7,921 bases of DNA from Spirochaetales bacterium (GCA_027306915.1 DAHUYW010000069.1:1-7921); one strand, 5' to 3'. Shown: positions 1 to 6,488, counted from the first letter of the stretch. The notes: generated by a model from the letters alone, not told the origin. Numbers and translations: made by a program.

Positions 1-13
1 TCCGGCTGGAGCG

Positions 14-70
14 ACAGTTGCCGGGTGGGATTCGCACCCACTGGAAATAACACGCCTTTCACGGCACACT
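14..70. other. Two adjacent small hairpins, function unknown
   Basis: The first hairpin pairs GTGGG (25-29) with CCCAC (37-41) around a 7-base loop. CC at 21-22 and GG at 43-44 could extend it across mismatches. The second pairs GCC (53-55) with GGC (62-64) around a short loop. No coding frame of note crosses the stretch and no U-run follows, so it is not a typical intrinsic terminator. On the minus strand the first hairpin superficially resembles a tRNA T-arm, but no anticodon arm or acceptor stem accompanies it. It may be the edge of a structured element that lies mostly outside the window. What is seen is only the pairing potential. Confidence 0.3.
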
Positions 71-180
71 GAGAAATGCGGGTTAGTGGTCAAGCGCGGG
101 CGATCAAAGAGCGTTCATTTAACGATGTGCCTACGCTGGACACAATTGCAGAAGAAAGCGCTTGATTTTTCTCATAGTTG

Positions 181-199
181 GACGGGTCATACCCTTCGA
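181..199 (+). repeat. Left inverted repeat of the IS256-family element
   Basis: It pairs with 1511-1529. The core CATACCCTTCGA is identical in both ends, with partial matches in the seven outer bases. The transposase stop codon (TGA read on the minus strand, bases 187-189) lies within this repeat, so the coding region runs into the element tip. Confidence 0.8.
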
Positions 200-1473
200 T
201 CCACTGACCACGCTGCCGTTTCCACGGCGAGTTCTCCGTCGACGAATCGGCGTCCTTCTTGAACCAACTGCAGTTTTTTCCAGCTGTCTATCTTCCTCCA
301 GCTTTTTTCGGCTTCACCGATGAGCTTGAAGACCATGGTCAGCGTTGCGATCCGAGTGCCGCATCCCTTGGTCTTTTTCGTCCGTAGCCGCACGGTGGCA
401 AACACACTCTCGATCACGTTGATGCTTCGGATGTGCTTCCAGTGCTCGGCGGGAAACTCGTAGAAGGCGAGCAGCTCTTCACGATCGTTCTCCAGGCATT
501 CGGTCGCCTTCGGGAACTTCGCCTGAAAGGTCGTTATGAAATGCTCGAGGGCGCCTTCGGCGTTCTTCTTCGTCTCGGCCAGATAGATGTCGTGAATCAT
601 TGCCTTCGCCCGTCCTTGAACGCTCTTGGCCATCTTGTCGAGCACATTCGCTGTCTTGTGCACCCAGCAGCGTGGGTGCTTTGTCGTGGGAAACACTAAT
701 GGCAACGCCGCCCACAACCCCAGCCCTCCGTCTCCGACGACCAGCTTCGGATCGTGCTCCAGCCCTCGGTGCTTCAGATCGAGCAGCAGCTCTCTCCAGC
801 TCTCTTTGCTTTCCCGATAACCGTCATGGACCGCAAGTAAGTGTTTTTGCCCTTGAAAGTTAGCTCCGATGACCACCAGGATGCAGGAGCGCTCCTCATC
901 GAGTCGGACGTTGCAGTACACGTCGTCGGCCCACACATAGGCGTACTCCTTCGAGCGAAGCGATTGACGGCGCCACTGGTTGTACTCGTCCTCCCACACG
1001 CTTTTCAGTCGGGTGATCGTAGAGGCCGACAGCCCTTTCGCCGACTCGCCCAGAATCGCGGAAGGCGCCGTGGGGAAGTCGTTCGTCGAGATCCCTTTCA
1101 GGTACAGCACCGCAAGAGCTCCCGCGAGGGTCGGAGTGCGCCGCAGGAAGCGTGGCGAAATTCCACTTGAGAACGGGTGATGATCCTCACTCCCCTCCGC
1201 TGCCCGCTCATCCACTCGGGGCCGTCGTATCCTCACTGGACCCACTCCTGTGTAGACGGTTCGCTCGGCGGCATGTCCGTTTCTCACCACCGCCCGTCGA
1301 CCTCCCTCGTCACGCAGCTCTTCGTAGCGTGCAAGATGCTCCTCCACTTCGCCCTCGAGCGCTCGTTGCAAGAGCCGCTGGGCACCAAGTCGAGCGATCT
1401 CCTCGATCGTTCCCTGAATGTCGGCGACCATTGCCTCCTGAGGTCGCTCTGTAGTACTGTTTGTCCCGGGCAT
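187..1473 (-). CDS. IS256-family transposase
   Basis: This 428-residue protein catalyses cut-and-paste or copy-out transposition of its own element by DDE chemistry. The catalytic triad is recognisable: Asp183 in the WADDVY segment, Asp248 in the VVGDGGLGLW segment, and Glu355 in the NVIESVFATVRLR segment. The family signature around PRCWVHKTANVLDKM (about residues 267-281) follows the second Asp. The length is close to the usual 400 or so, and no frameshift or internal stop is present, so the enzyme may be active. The ATG is preceded by an excellent Shine-Dalgarno sequence (GGAGGTGAT on the minus strand, ending 3 bases before the start), which supports this start. No partner genes are present; the gene fills the element. 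Family membership is confident from the motifs, but the exact IS name cannot be given from sequence reading alone. Confidence 0.95.
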   Translation of the reverse strand: MPGTNSTTERPQEAMVADIQGTIEEIARLGAQRLLQRALEGEVEEHLARYEELRDEGGRRAVVRNGHAAERTVYTGVGPVRIRRPRVDERAAEGSEDHHPFSSGISPRFLRRTPTLAGALAVLYLKGISTNDFPTAPSAILGESAKGLSASTITRLKSVWEDEYNQWRRQSLRSKEYAYVWADDVYCNVRLDEERSCILVVIGANFQGQKHLLAVHDGYRESKESWRELLLDLKHRGLEHDPKLVVGDGGLGLWAALPLVFPTTKHPRCWVHKTANVLDKMAKSVQGRAKAMIHDIYLAETKKNAEGALEHFITTFQAKFPKATECLENDREELLAFYEFPAEHWKHIRSINVIESVFATVRLRTKKTKGCGTRIATLTMVFKLIGEAEKSWRKIDSWKKLQLVQEGRRFVDGELAVETAAWSVDRRV

Positions 1474-1510
1474 ACATCACCTCCGATGATGTTACGTGGT
1501 AGTTCATTAT

Positions 1511-1529
1511 TCGAAGGGTATGCCCTTTC
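1511..1529 (-). repeat. Right inverted repeat of the IS256-family element
   Basis: It is the reverse-complement counterpart of 181-199, with the perfect core at 1511-1522. It lies 37 bases upstream of the transposase start, so the transposase leader and any promoter within the element are very short. Confidence 0.8.
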
Positions 1530-1803
1530 TTTTCATCCACCAAGATCTAAAGTAACCCGATCATATGCACGCAATGCTCAACGCCAAAAACCACAGGCCA
1601 ATCTGGACTTCCGCGATCATGCTCGCGCTACCATCTTTCATCGCCTCAGAAAGGAAATGACTTTAGAAGCTCCCAATCCGGGAAAGAATAAGCGATGCGG
1701 AAGACCTTCGTCGTGGTCCGGCCTGAAGATTTATGTGCCGGACACTACCGCTTCGCAGGCTTGCTCTGTCGGCTGAACGTCGGCGCCGGACGCGACGGAA
1801 GTC
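1530..1803. other. Gene-free stretch between the IS and tetR
   Basis: I recognise no protein, RNA gene or repeat in these 274 bases. Open frames cross it on both strands, but their translations match no family I know and they overlap the neighbouring genes, so they look like chance openings. The tetR transcript must end here, but I see no convincing stem followed by a T-run on the minus strand. Confidence 0.4.
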
Positions 1804-2439
1804 TTATGAGGAAGACCTGTCCTCCGGCCGGCTCGTGCCGTAACGGAGCCCATCAACGAGCAGATCGACCATGCGGCGTGCGTGGTCTGCTCCTTTTTCA
1901 TAAGCGGTCCTGCACAAGCTCGCGACCGCATCCAAAAGATCTTCTGCGGCGAAATCGGTGCGGACTTCGCCAGCGGCTACCGCGGATGCAAGAAGGTTCT
2001 GAAGTGCCGGTTGGAGTCGTTGTTGGAAGTACGCGGGCAATTGGTCGAAGGCCGGGTTTCCCGAGTGCAGGGCGGAGGCCAGTCCGCGTTTGGTTCCCAG
2101 AAAGGCCGCGTATCGTTGCATCCATTTCGCCAGTGCCTCGCCAGGCTCGTGCTCGAAAGCCAAGATCGGTGCGGCGTCCGCACAGGCATCGATTTCGTGA
2201 CGGAAGACGGCCGCGACGAGGTCGGAGCGCTGCGGGAAGTGGCGATAAAAGGTCCCGATTCCGACCCCGGCCTTCTCGACGATCTCTCGCACTGGAGCGT
2301 CCACTCCTGAGGTCGAGAACACCTCGATGGCCGCTTTGAGCAACGCGTCGATGTTGCGCTGTGCGTCGATGCGCACTCGGCCATCCTTGTGGCCCCGAGG
2401 CTCCAAGCTCTCCCCTTGGCTTTCCAGCTCGTCATTCAC
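1804..2439 (-). CDS. TetR/AcrR-family transcriptional repressor (SbtR-like C-terminal half)
   Basis: This 211-residue cytosolic DNA-binding regulator has an N-terminal helix-turn-helix at about residues 48-68, with the typical run APVREIVEKAGVGIGTFYRHF-like pattern split around the GVGIGT turn. The ligand-binding and dimerisation half follows (about 80-205) and resembles the SbtR-like subgroup, with EHEPGEALAKWMQRY and ALHSGNPAF segments. The open frame extends to 3081 but the upstream part runs antisense across SDR1. I place the start at the GTG at 2437-2439, which has AAAGGG (minus strand) 7-8 bases upstream; a TTG one codon earlier is possible. It is divergent from SDR1 with three identical-type dyads between them, which fits autorepression and repression of SDR1. 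The effector is unknown; related regulators respond to small, often hydrophobic or electrophilic molecules. Confidence 0.93.
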   Translation of the reverse strand: MNDELESQGESLEPRGHKDGRVRIDAQRNIDALLKAAIEVFSTSGVDAPVREIVEKAGVGIGTFYRHFPQRSDLVAAVFRHEIDACADAAPILAFEHEPGEALAKWMQRYAAFLGTKRGLASALHSGNPAFDQLPAYFQQRLQPALQNLLASAVAAGEVRTDFAAEDLLDAVASLCRTAYEKGADHARRMVDLLVDGLRYGTSRPEDRSSS

Positions 2440-2450
2440 CAAATTTCCCT

Positions 2451-2479
2451 TTGACAATCGGAACAATGTTCCGTATCTT
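2451..2479 (+). promoter_or_regulatory. Probable sigma-70-type promoter for SDR1
   Basis: A perfect -35 hexamer TTGACA (2451-2456) is followed by a 17-base spacer and a -10-like TATCTT (2474-2479), giving a transcript start near 2486 and a leader of about 107 bases. The spacer is almost entirely filled by the first operator dyad (2459-2473), so a bound repressor would block RNA polymerase directly. The -35 also overlaps the tetR Shine-Dalgarno region on the other strand. A TATAAT at 2507-2512 could be a second -10, but it has only a poor -35 match. Confidence 0.7.
2459..2473. promoter_or_regulatory. Operator dyad 1 (GGAAC-N3-GTTCC)
   Basis: The sequence CGGAACAATGTTCCG is a perfect dyad apart from its central three bases. 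It lies between the -35 and -10 of the SDR1 promoter. With two further copies nearby and a divergent tetR, it is the best candidate for the primary repressor site. Confidence 0.75.
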
Positions 2480-2490
2480 GATATGCGACA

Positions 2491-2503
2491 GGAACGTTGT
2501 TCC
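2491..2503. promoter_or_regulatory. Operator dyad 2 (GGAAC-N3-GTTCC)
   Basis: GGAACGTTGTTCC has the same perfect 5-bp arms as dyad 1, centred 31 bp from it (about three helical turns). It covers the predicted start of SDR1 transcription and lies just upstream of the alternative TATAAT. Confidence 0.7.
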
Positions 2504-2513
2504 GGATATAATT

Positions 2514-2526
2514 GGAATGTGGTTCC
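2514..2526. promoter_or_regulatory. Operator dyad 3 (one arm degenerate)
   Basis: GGAATGTGGTTCC matches the other two dyads except for one base in the left arm (GGAAT instead of GGAAC). It is centred 23 bp from dyad 2, in the SDR1 leader. It is probably a weaker site of the same repressor. Confidence 0.6.
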
Positions 2527-2592
2527 GCTTAGCTTCAATGTAACACAGCCAAGCGGCGTTGACCACACATCGATGCAGAGAAGGAGATTACT

Positions 2593-3345
2593 ATGCCGGA
2601 CAAGCCCGCCGCCCTGATCACCGGATGCTCGTCCGGGTTCGGTCTCGAGATCGCCCGGTACTTTCTCGATCGCGATTGGAAGGTCGTTGCCACGATGCGC
2701 ACGCCGCGTGAGGACATTCTGCCGCGTTCCGAGCGTCTGCGCGTGCTCGGCCTCGACATCACCGATCCGGACAGTATTCGTCAGGCCGTGGAGGCCGCGG
2801 GGCCGATCGATGTCCTGGTCAACAACGCGGGGATTGGCTGGCTGAACGCCCACGAAGGCACACCGATGGATATCACGCGTGAGGTCTTCGAGACGAACAC
2901 CATTGGCACGATGGCGATGACGCAGGCGGTGCTGCCGCAGTTCCGGCAACGGAAAGCCGGTGTCATCGTAAACGTTACGTCGAGTGTGACATTGAAGCCG
3001 CTCCCCCTGCTTTCCGTGTACACGGCCAGCAAGGCGGCGGTGAACGCGTTCACCGAGTCTCTTGCGCTGGAACTCCTGCAATTCAATGTACGAGTGCGCC
3101 TGGTGTTACCGGGACGGGCTCCTGAGACCCGCTTTGGTGAAAACGCACGGTCCCGGATGCAAGGGGGCATCCCTGATGCCTATGCCGGCCTGTCGCAGAG
3201 CGTCTTCGCGGAATGGGCGCAGTCGTCCGTGGTCACTCGGTCGCGGGATGTGGCGGAAGCGGTGTGGCGGGCGGCGACCGACCCATCGTGTCCGGTTCGC
3301 ATTGCCGCTGGCGCTGATGCCGTGGCATTGACCGAGTCGACCTGA
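2593..3345 (+). CDS. Classical short-chain dehydrogenase/reductase (SDR1)
   Basis: This 250-residue cytosolic NAD(P)-dependent oxidoreductase has a full Rossmann fold. It shows the cofactor loop TGCSSGFG (10-17), NNAG (77-80), and the catalytic set Asn102, Ser130, Tyr143 and Lys147 (YTASK), followed by the PG turn at 173-174. Its length is typical for classical SDRs. The ATG has a strong AAGGAG 7 bases upstream. It is divergent from tetR across an operator-rich promoter, so it is very likely the main target of that repressor. The degraded second SDR begins only 24 bases downstream, suggesting an original operon. It would reduce a carbonyl or oxidise an alcohol; the substrate cannot be deduced. 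All key residues are present, so it should be active. Confidence 0.95.
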   Translation: MPDKPAALITGCSSGFGLEIARYFLDRDWKVVATMRTPREDILPRSERLRVLGLDITDPDSIRQAVEAAGPIDVLVNNAGIGWLNAHEGTPMDITREVFETNTIGTMAMTQAVLPQFRQRKAGVIVNVTSSVTLKPLPLLSVYTASKAAVNAFTESLALELLQFNVRVRLVLPGRAPETRFGENARSRMQGGIPDAYAGLSQSVFAEWAQSSVVTRSRDVAEAVWRAATDPSCPVRIAAGADAVALTEST

Positions 3346-3369
3346 CTCCTCTCTCGAACGGAGGTCCAT

Positions 3370-4125
3370 GTGCAGAACAAACGCGTCGCCCTGGTCACCG
3401 GGGCCAATCAAGGAGTCCGTTCTCAGGTAGCTAAGGAGCTCGTGGCACACGGCCTCACGGTGCTGGTCGGGTCGCGCAATATCGGGCGCAGCGAGGCCGC
3501 TGCCAAGGAGATTGGACCGGGTGCCATCTCGCTCCAGCTCGACGTAACGGATCCGGCTTCGATCACCGCCGCTGCGGAGCGCATCCGCAAGGAGCTTGGC
3601 CGCCTCGACATGCTCGTCAACAACCCGGCTATCTCGAATACAAGAAAGGGCAGCCTATCCCTCCAAGAACACGCCAAGACAAGCCGCCCGCGCAACGTGT
3701 CTCTCGATGAAGTGCGCGCGGTGTGGGCGACCAATGTGTTCGGCGACCTGGCCGTTTACTAGGCCATGCTGCCGCTCCTGGGTGAGTCGTCGGACGCCCG
3801 CATCGTCAACGTATCGAGCGGTGTCGGCTCGCTGACGTTGAACGCGGACCCGACCTGCGCCCAACACCAGAACTTCGGCCCCGTCTAGCCGGCGTCCAAG
3901 ACAGCTCTCAACGCCATGACGCTCGCTATGATGGTCGAGCTGGAGTCGACCGGGACCAAGGTCAACGCCGTCTCTCCGGGCTTCGCCAAGGCGAACCTCA
4001 ACGGCTATCAGGGCACGGCGTCTGTCGAGGAGGGCTCCCGCGAGGTGGTGCGCGTTGCGCTCCTAGGCCCCGACGGCCCAACAGGGACGTTCATGCGCTG
4101 GGAAAACGTGAATGTCCCGTGGTGA
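3370..4125 (+). pseudogene. Second SDR, disrupted by two in-frame TAG codons
   Basis: One continuous frame of 252 codons reads as an SDR of usual length except for TAG at 3760-3762 (codon 131) and TAG at 3886-3888 (codon 173). In relatives the first position is usually Gln (the QAMLPLL segment; CAG to TAG is a single transition). The second precedes PASKTALN, so it falls on the catalytic Tyr of YxxxK. Other key motifs are also eroded: the cofactor loop reads TGANQGVR, with Arg in place of the third Gly, and NNAG has become NNPA (84-87). The tail GPTGTFMRW...VPW is the normal family ending. A GTG start at 3370 with GGAGG five bases upstream fits; the ATG at 3368 is out of frame. TAG is a genuine terminator in the nearby SDR3, so a recoded amber codon is unlikely. 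The gene is probably non-functional, with short fragments at most. Confidence 0.88.
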
Positions 4126-4153
4126 TGGAATCTCGAGCGTGTGATCGAAGGGG

Positions 4154-4318
4154 GTCGTCCAGGAGGCTCATGAAGGCTGGTGCGACGACATTGTGCTGGC
4201 CGTCAAAGCCCACATTGCGATGGGCGACGCGACCCGAACCAGCGGGGTAATTCGCGACGCCGGCTCACCCGAGAGGAGGGAGCAACACTTTTGCGACTCC
4301 TGACGAAGGGGCACAGTC
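4154..4318 (+). pseudogene. Frameshifted internal remnant of an aldo-keto reductase
   Basis: The stretch matches the middle of the intact AKR located about 1.4 kb downstream, corresponding to roughly its residues 65-115. In one frame (from 4154) it reads DDIVLAVK and IAMGD, against DNIVLATK and NPMGD in the intact protein. After two extra bases near 4229 the match continues in another frame as DPNQRGNSRRRLTREEGATLLRLL, split here as DPNQRGNSRR then RLTREE. By hand count nucleotide identity to the intact copy is about 70%, with 28 of 30 bases identical at 4231-4260. The ends of the homologous gene are missing on both sides: the decayed SDR ends at 4125 and SDR3 starts at 4355. It cannot encode an enzyme. 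It marks a lost second AKR copy or a recombination scar. Confidence 0.75.
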
Positions 4319-4354
4319 ACCCATTGAACGAGTCCGATCTGGAGAGGAGTACTT

Positions 4355-5092
4355 ATGTCGGGAATCAAAGATAAGGTTGTCATAGTAACTGGCGCAAGCA
4401 GTGGGATTGGTGAGGCGACAGCGCTACTGCTCTCTATGCGCGGCGCGAAGCTCGTGCTCGGTGCGCGTCGGCCTGATCGGCTTGAGGCTCTCGCCAACCG
4501 TATCGCAAGTGCGGGGGGCGAGGCAGTCCATGCACCCACGGACGTTACACGACGGGCCGACTTGTCCAACCTCGTCAAGCTGGCCTGTGAACGATACGGT
4601 AAACTGGATGTTCTTGTCAATAATGCTGGCATTGCGCCGATTTCTCTACTCGACGACCTGCGCGTCGAGGATTGGGAGGAGATGATCGACGTGAACATCA
4701 AAGGCGTCCTGTACGGTATCGCTGCCGCGTTGCCCGTCTTCCGCAAGCAAGGTTTCGGGCATTTCGTAAACACCGCTTCCACTGCCGGACTCATCACCAC
4801 GCCAACCATGGCGGTCTATTCTGGCACTAAGTTCGCGGTGCGTGCCATCTCCGAGGGTTTGCGCCAGGAAGCTGGCGCCAAGCTGCGGGTGACAATCATT
4901 ACACCGGGCTTCGTCAAAACGAACCTCGCAGACTCCATGACGAATCCAGAGGTAAAGACTCAGATCGCCAGTGCAATGGACAAGATGGCCATTGCGCCCG
5001 ATGCAATCGCCTGCGCCATTGCGTTCGCGATTGAGCAGCCGGCCGACGTGAATGTGGGTGAGATCGTTATCCGTCCAACAGCGCAGGGATAG
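4355..5092 (+). CDS. Classical NADP(H)-type short-chain dehydrogenase (SDR3)
   Basis: This 245-residue cytosolic oxidoreductase has an intact Rossmann fold. It shows TGASSGIG (12-19), NNAG (89-92), Asn114, Ser142, Tyr155 and Lys159 (YSGTK), and the PG turn at 184-185. The basic pair Arg38-Arg39 at the end of the second beta strand (GARRPDRL) indicates NADP(H) preference. The C-terminus GEIVIRPTAQ is the ordinary family ending, showing that its TAG stop is real. The ATG has AGAGGAG about 5 bases upstream. It differs clearly in sequence from SDR1 and the decayed SDR, so it is not a recent tandem copy. An intact AKR follows after 266 bases, on the same strand; whether they share a transcript is unclear. 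The substrate is unknown; this type of SDR often acts on small hydroxy acids, serine or ketones. Confidence 0.95.
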   Translation: MSGIKDKVVIVTGASSGIGEATALLLSMRGAKLVLGARRPDRLEALANRIASAGGEAVHAPTDVTRRADLSNLVKLACERYGKLDVLVNNAGIAPISLLDDLRVEDWEEMIDVNIKGVLYGIAAALPVFRKQGFGHFVNTASTAGLITTPTMAVYSGTKFAVRAISEGLRQEAGAKLRVTIITPGFVKTNLADSMTNPEVKTQIASAMDKMAIAPDAIACAIAFAIEQPADVNVGEIVIRPTAQG

Positions 5093-5358
5093 ACCAATGG
5101 TCGTCTGTTTCGAGGAACCCAACGAGTCTATGGTCCTGCCCTGGTAGTGGGATACCACACCGCCCCAGGGTCTATTTCACTGGCCGCGAACCGACAATGG
5201 GATGTTCACAAGCCTTGTAGCACTATGTGGACATATTCAATGATACGCGAACAGTCCGACGAGAACTTTCTCGGACGAGGACGGCCCTTGGAACGAGGGA
5301 AAACGAGGACGCGGCCACAGAAGCCGCAGACCATGCAAATTAGCAAAAGGAGAAGAAC
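5093..5358. other. Intergenic stretch between SDR3 and AKR with two inverted repeats
   Basis: No gene is recognisable here. A hairpin can form between CCCTGG (5138-5143) and CCAGGG (about 5164-5169). A tight one can form between CGAGAA (5260-5265) and TTCTCG (5268-5273), with an alternative outer pairing of GTCCGA (5254-5259) with TCGGAC (5271-5276). Neither is followed by a T-run, so they are not clear terminators. The length leaves room for a separate AKR promoter, but I see no near-consensus pair of hexamers and no copy of the GGAAC dyad. An open frame at 5147-5362 overlaps the AKR start as ATGA but its product resembles nothing. Confidence 0.4.
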
Positions 5359-6396
5359 ATGAAATATCGAACGCTTGGAAGAACCGGTATTAAGGTCAGC
5401 CCTTATTGCCTAGGGGCGATGATGTTCGGTGCTGTTGGCGGCAATCCGAACCACGACGACTCGATTAGGATCATCCACAAGGCTTTGGATGCAGGGATCA
5501 ACTTCATCGATACCGCTGATAGGTACAGTCAGGGGGAATCGGAGGAAATCGTCGGCAAGGCTCTCAAAGGCCGGCGTGACAACATTGTGCTCGCCACCAA
5601 GGTGAACAACCCTATGGGCGATGACCCGAACCAGCAGGGCAATTCGCGACGCTGGCTGATCCGCGAAGTGGAAGCATCGCTGCGCCGCCTGCAGACCGAT
5701 CACATCGATCTCTACCTGATTCACCGTCCGTCACCGGATACCGACATTGAGGAAACCCTCTCGGCCCTCACCGATCTGATGCGCTCTGGCAAGGTGCGCG
5801 CGATCGGATCGTCAACGTTCCCCGGGTCGGAGATCGTGGAAGCGCAGTGGGTCGCGGAACGGCGCGCTCTGGCACGGTTTCGCGTCGAGCAACCGCCCTA
5901 CTCGATCCTGAGCCGCGGCATCGAACGCGAGGTGTTGCCGGTTTGCCAGCGCTACGGGATGGGCGTGATGGTCTGGAGCCCCCTGGCCAAGGGCATGCTC
6001 ACCGGCCGGTACCGCAAGGGCCAGCCGTTGCCCGACAGCCTGCGCGTCAAGCTCTTACGCAAGCAGATGAGCGACGAACACCGACTGGATGCGGTGGAAC
6101 AACTGATCGTCGTGGCGGAGAAGGCCGGGCTTTCTCTGACTCACATGGCGATGTCTTTCGCGGTGGCCCACCCAAGTGTGACGTCGGCGATTCTTGGCCC
6201 GCGCACCATGGAACAGCTCGACGATCTGCTCGTAGGCGCCGAGGTCGTTCTTTCTGACGAAGTCCTGGACCGGATCGACCAGATCGTTCCTCCGGGAACC
6301 GACGTCGGAACCCCCGACGCGACCAACTACGTCCCACCAGCGCTCAGCCAAACAAGCCTGCGCCGTCGTCCGAACGGCGAGCGAGCCGCTGGCTGA
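5359..6396 (+). CDS. Aldo-keto reductase
   Basis: This 345-residue cytosolic NADPH-dependent reductase has a TIM-barrel fold. The N-terminus (MKYRTLGRTGIKVS) and overall layout place it with the IolS/YrpG-type bacterial AKRs. The catalytic tetrad is visible: Asp51 (FIDTAD), Tyr56, Lys81 (ATK) and His122 (LIHRP). The C-terminal cofactor segment SAILGPRTMEQLDDLL is intact. The length fits the family. The ATG has AAAGGAG 7 bases upstream. The upstream remnant at 4154-4318 is a diverged copy of its residues 65-115. It lies in a block with SDRs, suggesting a shared role in carbonyl or sugar-type substrate reduction, which is inference only. The last 20 residues are Arg- and Pro-rich and probably disordered. 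Confidence 0.96.
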   Translation: MKYRTLGRTGIKVSPYCLGAMMFGAVGGNPNHDDSIRIIHKALDAGINFIDTADRYSQGESEEIVGKALKGRRDNIVLATKVNNPMGDDPNQQGNSRRWLIREVEASLRRLQTDHIDLYLIHRPSPDTDIEETLSALTDLMRSGKVRAIGSSTFPGSEIVEAQWVAERRALARFRVEQPPYSILSRGIEREVLPVCQRYGMGVMVWSPLAKGMLTGRYRKGQPLPDSLRVKLLRKQMSDEHRLDAVEQLIVVAEKAGLSLTHMAMSFAVAHPSVTSAILGPRTMEQLDDLLVGAEVVLSDEVLDRIDQIVPPGTDVGTPDATNYVPPALSQTSLRRRPNGERAAG

Positions 6397-6405
6397 CCGG
6401 ATACC

Positions 6406-6418
6406 CCCTGTGTCAGGG
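6406..6418. other. Short perfect hairpin just after the AKR
   Basis: CCCTG (6406-6410) and CAGGG (6414-6418) pair around a 3-base loop, 9 bases after the AKR stop. No T-run follows, so it would be a weak terminator at best. It could instead belong to the left end of the adjacent transposase-containing element, whose boundary I cannot place. Confidence 0.35.
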
Positions 6419-6439
6419 TAGTTGTCGCGTCTATGTAGT

Positions 6440-6459
6440 CCCCAGGGGTACCCCTGGGG
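6440..6459. repeat. Perfect 20-bp palindrome
   Basis: Two CCCCAGGGG-type half-units are joined at a central TA to give a perfect 20-base self-complementary sequence. Each half is itself a CCCC-A-GGGG inverted repeat, so the DNA could form a cruciform or the RNA a GC-rich hairpin. It is followed by GAAATTT, not a T-run. It lies 30 bases upstream of the transposase-like gene and 43 bases after the AKR stop. It may block readthrough transcription into the element or be an end-binding site; both are guesses. Confidence 0.6.
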
Positions 6460-6488
6460 GAAATTTCGGGGTGCATAGGAGCTACGCG

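Larger units (their letters stand above)
181..1529 (-). mobile_element. IS256-family (mutator type) insertion sequence, apparently complete
   Basis: The element is bounded by imperfect inverted repeats. The left end (181-199) and the reverse complement of the right end (1511-1529) share a perfect 12-base core, CATACCCTTCGA, at 188-199 and 1511-1522, plus scattered matches outside it. It contains one transposase gene on the minus strand that fills almost the whole element, as expected for this family. IS256-type elements normally produce 8-9 bp target duplications. The bases just outside the two ends (172-180 and 1530-1538) do not match, so either the insertion is old or rearranged, or the exact ends differ by a few bases from those given. 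No interrupted gene is recognisable in the flanks. Confidence 0.85.

Noticed and set aside
20..45. T-arm-like hairpin suggesting a tRNA on the minus strand
   Set aside because: No anticodon arm, D-arm or matching acceptor stem is found in the adjacent bases, and the loop lacks the usual TTC.
76..165. Small 29-codon ORF starting MRVSGQARAIKERS
   Set aside because: No ribosome-binding site, no recognisable family, and a stop just upstream; too short to support.
2440..3081. N-terminal extension of the tetR frame across SDR1
   Set aside because: It is antisense to an intact SDR with all motifs, and a GTG start with a good ribosome-binding site gives a normal-length TetR protein.
3370..4125. Amber stop-codon recoding or pyrrolysine in the second SDR
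   Set aside because: TAG is a true stop in SDR3, the second TAG replaces the catalytic Tyr, and two other key motifs are damaged, which favours decay.
5147..5362. 71-codon ORF overlapping the AKR start as ATGA
   Set aside because: The product matches no family I know and is low-complexity basic at its end; it starts at GTG without a clear ribosome-binding site.
6055..6351. Long open frames on the minus strand across the AKR
   Set aside because: They are shadows of the GC-rich AKR codons and show no domain of their own.
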